From contig JARWKL010000012.1 of assembly GCA_029961685.1 (NCBI GenBank), positions 6,786,955 to 6,850,954 on the forward strand: 64,000 bases of DNA. Direction: 5' to 3'. Shown here piece by piece: positions 51,109 through 63,464 of this stretch; position 1 is the stretch's first letter, and every line of letters starts with the position of its first letter. The stretch comes from Aristolochia californica (Eukaryota; Streptophyta; Magnoliopsida; Piperales; Aristolochiaceae). The notes under the pieces were generated by a model that made no database searches, had not been told where the DNA came from, and saw only the letters and a list, made by a program, of their open reading frames with translations. Position numbers and translations under genes: made by a program.

Positions 51109-52432
51109 TTAAAAACACCCCGCCTCCCCCTTTTCCCGACTATTGCAAAACTTGAGATATAAAAACTAAAAATAGCCTAAATTCCCTAAAAATTACAGAC
51201 ACACTTTGGAATTATCTCTCTCTACATTTGTGCACTGTGCGTCTCCATTTGAAATGTACACTTTTTTCTTAAATCAAAACTTTGAGTTTTCTTTTTCCCT
51301 TCATCCCGTAAACAAAAAAAAGGCTAATAGATCACAACAAATTGAAAATTTTAGAGTTTATGTATGGAAAAAATTTAAAACAGTAACAAATGTAAGTAAA
51401 GAAAATTTATTCACACACCAAAAATTACACAAAACTTTTGTTGTCCAAGTTTCGGAAATTCCACTAGTCCAACCCTAATAGCTTGGAATTTTACAAGAAA
51501 GAGATTTCTTCTACACGTGTCTTAAAAATGGATATGGAAGCTTGAAACATGTTAAAGATGCAAATGACCTATGGATCCAAAGCTTTTAAAGAGAATAACA
51601 TACGCTCATTAAATTCTCTAGTGAACGTGCGGTGGGATATTTAGCCGAGTCAAACAAGCCATTATTTTGCCCGTTTGCAAAAAGCTGACCTAACAATCAT
51701 AGATGAATTGTAAAGTGATTTATCATGTGTAACAGGCTATATTTTTGTATGAAATGACTTATGGATAGGGAGTCAACACTTAGGTAAAAAACCCCCGCCT
51801 CCCTTTTTTCCCGATGATTACAAAACCTGAGATATAAAAACTAAAAAGAGTTTACAATCCCTAAAAATTACAGACACTCTTTCGAATTATCTCCTTCCAA
51901 ATTCGTGCATTGTGCATTGTGCATCAAAACTTTGAGTTTTCGTTCTCCGTTCATGCCGTAAATAAAAAAAGGTAAATGGATCACAACAAAATGTAAATTT
52001 TAGAGTTTATGTTTGGAAAAAAATTAAAAAAATAACAAATGGGAGTAATGAAAATTTATTCACACACCACCAATGAACACAAAATTTTTGTTATCAAAGT
52101 TTGGGAAATTCCACAAGTTCTACCCTAATAACTTGAAATTTTACAAGAAACAGATTTCTTCTACAAGTGTTTTAAAAATGGATATGCATGCTTGAAACAT
52201 GTTAAAGATGCAAATGACCTATGGATCCAAAGCTTTTAATGAGGATAACCAACGCTCATTAAACTCTGAAGTGAATGTGCGGCGGGATATTTACCCGAGT
52301 CAAAAAAGACATTATTTTGCTCGTTTGCAAAAAGCTGACCTAACAATCATAGATGATTGTAAACTGATTTTTCCTTCGTAACGGGCTATATTATTGTAAG
52401 AAATGACTTATGGATTGGGAGTCAACACTCAA
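51109..52432 (+). repeat. C and D/A' hybrid monomers
   Basis: C 51109-51784 is regular. 51785-52432 has a D head (GAGTTTACAATCCC, ATCTCCTTCCAAATT), then GTGCATTGTGCATTGTGCAT, a local 7-bp duplication near 51905-51925. It next jumps about 32 bp ahead into A' sequence identical to the unit at 28115 (TTCTCCGTTCATGCCG, AAATGGGAGTAATG). Its tail is D and an A' head follows. Confidence 0.83.
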
Positions 52433-55081
52433 TTAAAAATCCCCCGACTCCCCCTTTTTCCCGACGATTGCAAAACCTGAGAACTAAAAACTTAAAAGAG
52501 CGCACAATCCTTAAAAATCACAGACACTCTTGGGAATTATATCTCTCTATATTTGTGCATTGTGCGTCTCCATTTTAGATGTACACTTTTTTCTTAAATC
52601 AAAACTTTGAGGTTTCGTTCTCTGTTCATGCCGTAAATAAAAAAAGGTAAATAGATCACAACAAAATGTAAATTTTAGAGTTTATGTATGGGAAAAATAA
52701 AAACAATAACTAATTTAAGTAATGAAAATTTATTCACACACCACCAATGAACACAAAATTTTTGTTATTCATGTTTGGGAAATTCCACAATTTCAACCCG
52801 AATAACTTCAAATTTTACAAGAAAGAGATTTCTTCTACACGTGTTTTAAAAATGGATGTGCATGCTTGAAAAATGTTAAAGATGCAAATGACCTATGGAT
52901 CCAAAGCTTTTAATGAGAACAACAAACGCTCATTAAATTCTTAAGTGAACGTGCGGCGGGATATTTACCCGAGTCAAACACGCCATTATTTTTCCCGTTT
53001 GTAAAAAGTTGACCAAACAATCATAGATGATTGTAATGTGATTTATCATGAGTAATGGGCCATATTTTTTTTAGAAATGACATACGGATTGGGAGTCAAC
53101 AGTCAGTTAAAAATACACAGCCTCCCCCTTTTCCCGACGATAGCAAAACCTGAGATATAAAAACTAAAAAGATCTTACAATCCCTAAAAATTACAAACAC
53201 TCTTTGGAATTATCTCTCCCTACATTTGTGCATTGTGCATCTCCAGTTTAGATGGACACTTTTTTCTTAAATCAAAAATTTGAGTTTTCGCTCTCCCTTC
53301 ACCCCAAAAATAAAAAAAGGCAAATAGATCACAACAAAATGAAAATTTTAGAGCTTATGTGTGAAAAAAAATTAAAACAATAACAAATGTAAGTATAAAA
53401 AATTTATTCACACACCACAAATGAATACAAAAGTTTTGTTTTCCATGTTTGGGAAATTCCACTAGTTCAACCCTAATTGCATGGAATTTTACAAGAAAGA
53501 GATTTCTTCTACACGTGTTCTAAAAATGGATATGCATGCTTGAAACGTGTTAAAGAAGCAAATGACCTATGGATCCAAAGCTTTTAAAGAGAATAACAAA
53601 CGCTCATTAAATTCTCAATGAACGTGCGGTGGGATATTTACCAGAGTCAAACAAGCCATTATTTTGCCCGTTTACAAAAAGCTTACCTAACAATCATAGA
53701 TGATTGTAAAGTGATTTATCATCCATAACGGGCTATATCTTTGTAAGAAATGACTTACGGTTTGGGAGTCAACACTCAGTCAAAAACTAAAAAGAGCTTA
53801 AATTCCCTAAAAATTATAGACACTTTTTGAAATTATCTCTCTCTACATTTGTGCACAGTGTGTCTCCTTTTTAAATGTACACTTTTTTCTTAAATCAAAA
53901 CTTTGAGTTTTCTCACTCCCTTCATCCTGTAAACAAAAAAAGGCAAATAGATCACAGCAAAATGAAAATTTTAGAGTTTATCCCTGGAGAAAATTTAAAA
54001 TAATAACAAATGTAAGTAAAGAAAATTTATTCACACACCAAAAATGAACACAAAACTTTTGTTATCCAAGTTTTGGAAATTCCACTAGTTCAACCCTAAT
54101 AGCTTGGAATTTCACAAGAACGAGATTTCTTCTGCACGTGTTTTAAAAATGGATATGCAAGCTTGAAACATGTTAAAAATTCAAATGACCTATGGATCCA
54201 AGGCTTTTAAAGAGAATAACATACGCTCATTAAATTCTCTAGTGAACGTGCGGTGGGATATTTACCCTAGTCAAACAAGCCATTATTTTGCCCATTTGCA
54301 AAAAGCTGACCTAACAATCATAGATGAATTGTAAAGTGATTTATCATGTGTAATGGGCTATATTTTTGTAAGAAATGACTTATGGATAGGGAGTCAACAC
54401 TTAGTTAATAATACTCCGCCTCCGCCACTTCCCGGCGATTGCAAAACCTGAGATATAAAAACTAAAAAGAGCTTACAATCATTAAAAATTAAAGACACTC
54501 TTTGGAATTATCTCTTTTTAAATTTGTGCATCGTGCATCTCCATTTTAGATGTACATTTTTTTTCTTAAATCAAAATTTTGAGTTTTCGCTCCGCCCACA
54601 AACTGCAAAAAAAAAAAAAGGCAAATTGTTAGCAACCAAATGAAAATTTTAGAGTTTATGTTTGGAAAAAATTTTAAAAAATAACAAATTTTAGTAAAGA
54701 AAATTTAATCACAAACCACAAATGAACACAAAATTTTTGTTATCAGAGATTGGGAAATTCCACTAGTTCAACCCTAATAGCTTGGAATTTTACAGGAAAG
54801 AGATTTCTTCTACACGTGTTTTAAAAATTGATATGCATGCTTGAAACATGTTAAAGATGCAAATGACCTATGGATCCAAAGCTTTTAATGAGAATAACAA
54901 ACGCTCATTAAATTCTTAAGTGAACGTGCGGCGGGATATTTACCCGAGTCAAACAATCCATTATTTTGCCCGTTCGTAAAAAGCTGACCTAATAATCATA
55001 GATGATTGAAAAGTGATTTTTCATTCGTAACGGGCTATATTATTGCAAGAAATGACTTACGGATTGGGAGTCAACACTCAG
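52433..55081 (+). repeat. Block A'-B-C-D
   Basis: Starts: A' 52433, B 53107, C 53780, D 54405. The A' start (CCCGACTCCCCC) matches the truncated unit at 28791, and the D tail (CCGTTCGTAAAAAGC, AATAATCATAG) matches that unit's tail. In the first large copy most of this block is missing, collapsed into the 427-bp unit. Confidence 0.83.
53780..54404 (+). repeat. Class C monomer lacking the C-rich tract (625 bp)
   Basis: CACTCAGT is followed directly by CAAAAACTAAAAAGAGC. About 50 bp holding the C-rich tract, the GACGATTGC block and the TATA-like box are gone. AAAAAC occurs at both ends of the lost segment in other C units, pointing to microhomology. Confidence 0.88.
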
Positions 55082-56434
55082 TTAAAAAAACCCCTGCCTC
55101 CCCCTGTTCTCGACGATTGCAAAACCTGAGATATAAAAAATAAAAAGAGCTTACAATCCTTAAAAATCACAGACACTCCTTGGAATTATATCTCTCTTCA
55201 TTTGAGCATTGTGTATATCCATTTTAGATGTACACTTTTTTCTTAAATCAAAACTTTGAGTTTTCGTTCTCCCTTCATCCCGTAAACAAAAAAAGGCAAA
55301 TAGATGACAGCAAAATGAAAATTTTAGAGTTTAAGTATGGAAAAAATTTAAAACAATAACAAATATAAGTAAAGAAAATTTATTCACACACCAAAACTTA
55401 ACAAAAAAGTTTTGTTATCCAAGTTTGGGAAATTCCACTAGTTCAACCCTAATAGCTTGGAATTTTACAAGAAAGAGATTTCTTCTACACGTGTTTTAAA
55501 AATGGATATGCAAGCTTGAAACATGTTAAAGATGCAAATGACCTATGGATCCAAAGCTTTTGAAGAGAATAACATACGCTCATTAAATTCTCTAGTGAAC
55601 GTGCGGTGGGATATTTACCCGAGTCAAACAAGCCATTATTTTGCCCGTTTGCAAAAAGCTGACCTAACAATCATAGATGAATTGTAAAGTGATTTATCAT
55701 GTGTAACGGGCTATAGTTTTGTAAGATATGACTTATGGATAGGGAGTCAAGAACCAGTTAAAAATCCCCAGCCTTCCCTTTTTCACGACGATTGCAATAC
55801 CTGAGATATAAAAACTAAAAGAGCTTACAATCCCTAAAAATTATAGACACTCATTGGAATTATCTCTTTCTAAATTTTTGCATTGTGCATCTCCATATTG
55901 GATGTACACTTTTTTCTCAAATATAAATTTTGAGTTTTCGCTCCCACTTCATACCGTAAAAAAAAAAAAAAAGGCAAATTGATAACAAAAAAATTAAAAT
56001 TTTAGAGTTTATGTATGGAAAAAATTTTAAAAAGTAAAAAATATAATTAAAGAAAATTTATTCACAAACAACAAATGAACACACAAGTTTCGTTATCCAA
56101 GATTGGGACATTCCACTAGTTCAACCCTAATAGCTTGGAATTTTGCAAGAAAGAAATTTCTTCTACACGTGTTTTAAAAATGGATATGCATGCTTGAAAC
56201 ATGTTAAAGATGCAAATGACCTAAGGATCCAAATCTTTTAATGATAATAACAGACGCTCATTAAATTCTTAAGTGAACGTGCGGCGGGATATTTACCCAA
56301 GTCAAGCAAACCATTATTTTGCCCGTTTGCAAAACGCTGACCTAACAATCATAGATGATTGTAAAGTGATTTTTCATTCGTAATGGGCTATATTATGGTA
56401 AGAAATGACTTACGGATTGGGAGTCAACACTCAA
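55082..56434 (+). repeat. C-mosaic and D monomers
   Basis: Starts 55082 and 55758. They are partners of 29218-30567 at offset about 25865, with the same CTCTTCATTTGAGCATTG head, the same TCAAGAACCAGTT link and the same CACACAAGTTTCG. Confidence 0.88.
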
Positions 56435-59400
56435 TTAAAAATCCCCCGCCTCCTCTTTTTCCCGACAATTGCAAAACCTGAGAACTAAAAACGGAAAAGA
56501 GCTTACAATCCTTAAAAATCATGGACACTCTTTGGAATTTTATCTCTCTACATTTGTGCCTTGTGCATCTCCATTTTAGATGTACACTTTTTTCTTAAAT
56601 CAAAACATTGAGTTTTCGTTCTCCCTTCATGCCGTAAACCAAAAAAAGGTAAATAGATCACAACAAAATGAAAATTTTAGAGTTTATGTATGGAAAAAAG
56701 TTAAAACAACAACAAATGTAAGTAATGAAAATTTATTCACACACCACAAAAGAACACAAAATTTTGTTATCCAAGATTGGGAAATTCCACTAGTTCAACC
56801 CTAATAGCTTGGAATTTTACAAGAAAGAGATTTCTTCTACACATGTTTTAAAAATGGATATGCATGCTTAAAACATGTTAAAGATGCAAATGACCTATGG
56901 ATCCAAAGCTTTTAATGAGAATAGCAAACGCTCATTAAATTCTTCAGTGAACATGAGATGGGATATTTACCCGAGCAAACAATCCATTATTTTGCCCGTT
57001 TGCAAAAAGCTGACCTAACAATCATAGATGATTGTAAAGTGAATTTTCATTCGTAACATGCTATATTATTGTAAGAAATGACTTACGGATTGGGAGTCAA
57101 CACTCAGTTTAAAACACCCCGCCTCCCCCTTTTCCCGATGGTTGCAAAACCTAAAATATAAATACTAAAAAGTGGTTAAATTCCCTAAAAATTACAGACA
57201 CTCTTTGGAATTATCTCTCTCTACATTTGTGCACTGTGCGTCTCCCTTTTAAATGTACACTTTTTTCTTAAATCAAAACTTTGAGTTTGTTCTCTCCCTT
57301 CATCCCGTAAACAAAAAAAGCCAATTAGATCACAACAAAATGAAAATTTTAGAGTTTAAGTATGGAAAAAATTTAAAACAATGACAAATGTAAGTAAAGA
57401 AAATTTATTCACACACCAAAAATAACACAAAAGTTTTGTTATCCAAGTTTGGGAAATTCCACTAGTTCAACCCTAATAGCTTGGAATTTTACAAGAAAGA
57501 GATTTCTTCTACACGTGTTTTAAAAATGGATATGCAAGCTTGAAACATGTGGATCCACAACTTTTAAAGAGAATAACATATGCTCATTAAATTCTCTAGT
57601 GAACGTGCAGTCGGATATTTACCCGAGTCAAACAAGCCTTTATTTTGCCCGTTTGCAAAAAGCTAACCTAACAATCATAGATGATTGTAAAGTGATTTTT
57701 CATTTGTAACGGGCTATATTATTCTAAGAAATGACATACTGATTGGGAGTCAACACTCAATTAAAAATCCACCGCCTCCCCCTTTTCCCGACGATTGCAA
57801 AACCTGAGAACTAAAAACTGAAAAGAGCTCACAATCCATAAAAATCAAAGACACTCTTTCAAAATATCTCTCTACATTTGAGCATTGTGCATCTCAATTT
57901 TAGATGTACACTTTTTTCTTAAATCAAAACTTTGAGTTTTCGTTCTCCCTTCATGTCGTAAACAAAAAAAGGTAAATAGATCACAACAAAATGAAAAATT
58001 TAGAGTTTATGTATGAAAAAAAATTAAAACAATAACAAATGACAGTAATGAAAATTTATTCACACAGCACAAATGAACACAAAATTTTTTATCCAAGATT
58101 GGGAAATTCCACTAGTTCAACCCTAATAGCATGGAATTTTACAAGAAAGAGATTTCTTCTACACGTGTTTTAAAAATGGATATGCATGCTTGAAACATGT
58201 TAAAGATGCAAAAGACCTATGGATCCAAAGCTTTTAATGAGAATAACAAATGCTCATTAAATTCCGAAGTGAACGCGGCGGGATATTTACCCGAGTCAAA
58301 CAAGCTATTATTTTGCCCGTTTGGAAAACGCTGACCTAACAATCATAGATGATTGTAAAGCGATTTTTCATTCGTATTGGGTTATATTATTATAAGAAAT
58401 GACTTACGGATTGGTAGTCAACACTCAATTACAAATCCCTGCCTCCCCTTTTTCCTGACGATTGCAAAACCTGAGAATGAAAAACTGAAAAGAGCTCACA
58501 ATCCTTAAAAATCACAGACACTCTTTGGAATTATATCTCTCTACATTTGTGCATTGTGCATCTCCATTTTAGATGTACACTTTTTTCTTAAATCAAAAGT
58601 TTGAGTTTTCGTTCTCCCTTCATGCTGTAAACAAAAAAAGGTAAATAGATCAAAACAAAATGTAAATTTTAGAGTTTATGAATGGAAAAAAATTATAACA
58701 CTAACAAATGTAAGTAATGAAAATTTATTCACACACCACAAATGAACACAAAATTTTGTTATCCAAGATAGGGAAATTCCACTAGTTCAACCCTAATAGC
58801 TTGGAATTTTACAAGAAAGAGATTTCTTCTACACGTGTTTTAAAAATGGATATGCATGCTTGAAACATGTTAAAGATGCAAATGACCTATGGATCCAAAG
58901 CTTTTAATCAGAACAACAAACGCTCATTAAATTCTTAAGTGAACGTGCAGCGAGATATTTACCCGAGTCAAAGAAGCCATTATTTTGCCAGTTTGCAAAA
59001 AACAGACCTAACAATCATAGATGATTGTAAAGCGATTTTGCATTCGTAATGGGATATATTATTGTAAGAAATGACTTACAGATTGGGAGTCAACACTCAA
59101 TTAAAAATCCCCCGCCTCCCCCTTTTCCTGACGATTGCAAAACCTAAGAACTAAAAACTAAAAAGAGCTCACAATCCTTAAAAATCATAGACACTCTTTG
59201 GAATTATATCTCTCTGCATTTGTGTATTGTGCATCTCCATTTTAGATGTACACTTTTTTCTTAAATCAAAACTTTCAGTTTTCGTTCTCCCTTCATGCCG
59301 TAAACAGAAAAAGGTAAATAGATCACAACAAAATGTAAATTTTAGAGTTTATGAATGGAAAAAAATTAAAACAATAAAAAATGTAAGCAATGAAAATTTA

Positions 59401-59774
59401 TTCACACACCACAAATGAATACAAATTTTTTGTTATCCAAGTTTGGGAAATTCCACTAGTTCAACCCTCATAGCTTGAAATTTTACAAGAAAGAGAATTC
59501 TTCTACACGTGTTTTAAAAATGGATATGCATGCTTGAAACATGTTAAAGATGCAAATGACCTATGGATCCAAAGCTTTTAATGAGAATAACCAACACTCA
59601 TTAAATTCTGAAGTGAACGTGTGGCGGGATATTTACCCGAGTCAAACAAGCCATTATTTTGCCCGTTTGCAAAAAGCTGACCAAACAATCATAGATGATT
59701 GTAATGTGATTTATCATGAGTAACGGGCTATATTTTTGTAAGAAATGACATACGGATTGGGAGTCCACAGCCAG
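56435..59774 (+). repeat. Disordered block A'-C/D-A'-A'-A'
   Basis: Starts: 56435, 57108, 57761, 58429, 59101. It repeats 30568-33927 monomer by monomer, including AAAGTGGTTAAATT in the C/D unit and the AAAGCGATTTTGCATTCG tail of the unit at 58429. Confidence 0.88.
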
Positions 59775-61112
59775 TTAAAAATACCCCGCCTCCCCCTTTT
59801 TTCGACGATTGTAGAACCTGAGATATAAAAACAAAATGTTCTTACAATCCCTAAAAATTACAAACACTCTTTGGAAATATCTCTCCCCACATTTGTGCAT
59901 TGTGCATCTCCATTTTAGATGTACATTTTTTTCTTAACTTTGAGTTTTTGCTCTCCCCTCATCCCGTAAAAAAAAAAACAGGACAATAGATCACAACAAA
60001 ATGAAAATTTTAGAGTTTATGTGAAAAAAATTAAAACAATAACAAATGTAAGTAATGAAAATTTATTCACACACCACAAATGAACACAAAAGTTTTGTAT
60101 TCCAAGTTTGGGAAATTCCACTAGTTCAACCCTAATTGCATGGAATTTTACAAGCAAGCAATTTCTTCTACACGTGTTTTAAAAATGGATATGCATGCTT
60201 GACACATGCTAAAGATGCAAATGACCTATGGATCCAAAGCTTTTAAAGAGAATAACATACGCTCATTAAATTCTCTAGTGAACGTGCGGTGGGATATTTA
60301 CCCGAGTCAAACAAGCCATTATTTTGCCCGTTTGCAAAAAGCGGACCTAACAATCATAGATGAATTTTAAAGTGATTTATCATGTGTAACGGGCTATATT
60401 TTTTTAAGAAATGTCTTATGGATAGGGAGTCAACAATCAGTTAAAAATCCCCGCCTCCCATTTTTTCCGACGATTGCAAAACTTGAGATATAAAACTAAA
60501 AGAGCTTACAATCCCTAAAAATTACAGGCACTCTTTGGAATTATCTCTTTCTAAATTTTTGGATTGTGCATCTCCATTTTAGATGTACACTTTTTTCTCA
60601 AATCAAAATTTTGAGTTTTCCCTCCCGCTTCATACTGTAAAAAAAAAAAAAGGCAAATTGATAACAACAAAATGAAAATTTTAGAGTTTATGTATGGAAA
60701 AAATTTTAAAAAACAAAAAACGTAAGTAAAGAAAATTTATTCACAAACCACAAATGAACACAAAAGTTTTGTTATCCAAGATTGGGAAATTCCACTAGTT
60801 CAACCCTAATAACTTGGAAATTTACAAGAAAGAGATTTCTTCTACACATGTTTTAAAAATGGATATGCATGCTTGAAACATGTTAAAGATGCAAATGACC
60901 TATGGATCCAATGCTTTTAATGAGAATAACAACGCTCATTAAATTCTTAAGTGAACGTGCGGCGGGATATTTACCCGAGTTAAACAAGCCATTATCTTGA
61001 CCGTTTGCAAAAAGCTGACCTAACAATCATAGATGATTGTAAAGTGATTTTTCATTCGTCACGGGCTATATTATTGTAAGAAATGACTTACGGATTGGGA
61101 GTCAACACTCAA
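59775..61112 (+). repeat. B/C hybrid and D monomers
   Basis: Starts 59775 and 60441. Partners of 33928 and 34601, with the same B-to-C change between about 60150 and 60255. About 12 bp are missing near 59937 (TTTTTTCTTAACTTTGAG), a difference from the partner. Confidence 0.86.
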
Positions 61113-63464
61113 TTAAAAATCCCTCGCCTCCCCCTTTTCCCGACGATTGCAAAACCTGAGAACTAAAAACTGAAAAGAGCTCACAATCCTAAAAAATCGT
61201 AGACACTCTTTGGAATTATATCTCTCTACATTTGTGCATTGTGCATCTCCATTTTAGATGTACTCTTTTTTCTTAAATCAAAACTTTGAGTTTTCGTTCT
61301 CCCTTCATGTCGTAAACAAAAAAAGGTAAATAGCTCACAACAAAATGTAAATTTTAGAGTTTATGTATGGAAAAAAATTAAAACAATAACAAATGTAAGT
61401 AATGAAAATTTATTCACACACCACAAATGAACACAAATTTTTTGTTATCCATGTTTGGGAAATTCCACTAGTTCAACCTGAATAACTTGAAATTTTACAA
61501 GAAAGTGAATTCTTCTACACGTGTTTTAAAAATGGATATGCATGCTTGAAACATGTTAAAGATGCAAATGACCTATGGATCCAAAGGTTTTAATGAGAAT
61601 AGCCAACACTCATTAAATTCTGAAGTGAACGTGCGGCGGGATATTTACCGAAGTCAAACAAGCCATTTTTTTGTCTGTTTGCAAAAAGCTGACCTAACAA
61701 TCATAGATGATTGTAATGTGATTTATCATGAGTAACGGGCTATATTTTTGTAAGAAATGACATATGGATTGGGAGTCAACAGTCAGTTAAAAATGCCTCG
61801 CCTCCCCCTTTTCCCGTCGATTGCAAAACCTGAGATATAAAAACTAAAAAGATCTTACAATCCCTAAAAATTACAAACACTCTTTGGAAATATCTCTCCC
61901 TACTTTTGTGCATTGTGCATCTCCATTTTAGATGTACACTTTTTTCTTAAATCAAGCCTTTGAGTTTTCGCTCTCCCTTCATTCCGTAAACAAAAAAAGG
62001 ACAATAGATCACAACAAAATGAAAATTTTAGGGTTTATGTGTATAAAAAATTTAAAAAATTACAAATGTAAGTATAGAAAATTTATTCACACATCACAAA
62101 TGAACACAAAAGTTTTGTTTTCAGTGTTTGGGAAATTCCACTACTTCAACCCTAATTGCTTGGATTTTTACAAGAAAGAGATCTCTTCTACACGTGTTTT
62201 AAAAATGGATATGCATGCTTGAAACATGTTAAAGATGCAAATGACCTATGGATCCAAAGCTTTTAATGAGAATAACAAACGGTCATTAAATTCTCAATAA
62301 ACGTGCGGTGGGATATTTTCCAGAGTCAAACAAGCCATTATTTTTCCCGTTTACAAAAATCTTACCTAACAATCATAGATGATTGTAAAGTGATTTATCA
62401 TCCGTAACCGGATATATTTTTGTAAGAAATGACTTACGGATTGGGAGTCAACACTTAGTTAAAAACACCCCGCCTCCCCTTTTTCCCGACGATTGCAAAA
62501 CCTGAGATATAAAAACTAAAAAGAGTTTAAATTCCCTAAAAATTACAGACACTCTTTGGAATTATCTCCCGCTACATTTGTGCACTGTTCGTCTCCTTTT
62601 TAAATATACACTTTTTTCTTAAATCAAAACTTAGAGTTTTCTCTCTCCCATCATACCGTAAACAAGAAAAAGCAAATAGATCACAGCACAATGAAAATTT
62701 TAGAGTTTAAGTATGGAAAAAATTTAAAACAATAACAAATGTAAGTAAAGAAAATTTATTCACACACCAAAAATTAACACAAAACTTTTGTTGCCCAAGT
62801 TTGGGAAATTCCATTAGTTCAATCCTAATTGCTTGGAATTTTACAAGAAAGAGATTTCTTCTACACGTGTTTTAAAAATGGATATGCAAACTTGAAACAT
62901 GTTAAAGATGCAAATGACCTATGGATCCAAAGCTTTTAAGGAGAATAACATACGCTCAATAAATTCTGTAGTGAACGGGCGGTGGGATATTTACCAGAGT
63001 CAAACAAGCCATTATTTTGCCCGTTTGCAAAAAGCTGAAATAACAATCATAGATGAATTGTAAAGTGATTTATCATCTGTAACGGGCTATATTTTTGCAA
63101 GAAATGACTTATGGATAGGGAGTCAACAATCAGTTAAAAATCCCCACCTCCCCTTTTTCTCGACGATTGTAAAACCTGAGATATAAAAACTGAAAGAGCT
63201 TACAATCCCTAAAAATTATAGACACTCATTGGAATTATCTCTTTCTAAATTTGTGCATTGTGCATCTCCATTTTAGATGTACAATTTTTTCTCAAATATA
63301 AATTTTGAGTTTTCACTCCCCCATCATACCGTAAAAAAAAAAAAAAAGGCAAATCGATAACAACAAGCTAACCTAACAATCATAGATGATTGTAAAGCGA
63401 TTTTTCATTCATCATGGGCTATATTATTGTAAGAAATGACTTACGGATTGGGAGTCAACACTCA
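61113..63464 (+). repeat. Block A'-B-C-truncated D
   Basis: Starts: A' 61113, B 61787, C 62459, D 63134. It matches 35278-38624 with the two A' monomers fused into one: the tract reads CCCTCGCC like the unit at 35278, but CCTAAAAAATCGTAG follows as in the unit at 35952. Confidence 0.86.
63134..63464 (+). repeat. Truncated class D monomer (331 bp, shortest in the window)
   Basis: At about 63365 CGATAACAAC joins AAGCTAACCTAAC, dropping roughly 340 bp (the middle half of the unit) compared with the partner D at 37987. The tail is D type and an A' head follows. Confidence 0.88.

Larger units (their letters stand above)
41000..63464 (+). repeat. Large duplication, second copy (shortened)
   Basis: It carries the same monomer series as the first copy with these differences: an A/B fusion at 42668, loss of about eight monomers at 47378-48053, truncation at 50023, extra A'-B-C-D at 52433-55081 (collapsed in copy 1), a fused A' at 61113 and truncation at 63134. 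The end of this copy probably lies near or beyond the window edge. Confidence 0.83.
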
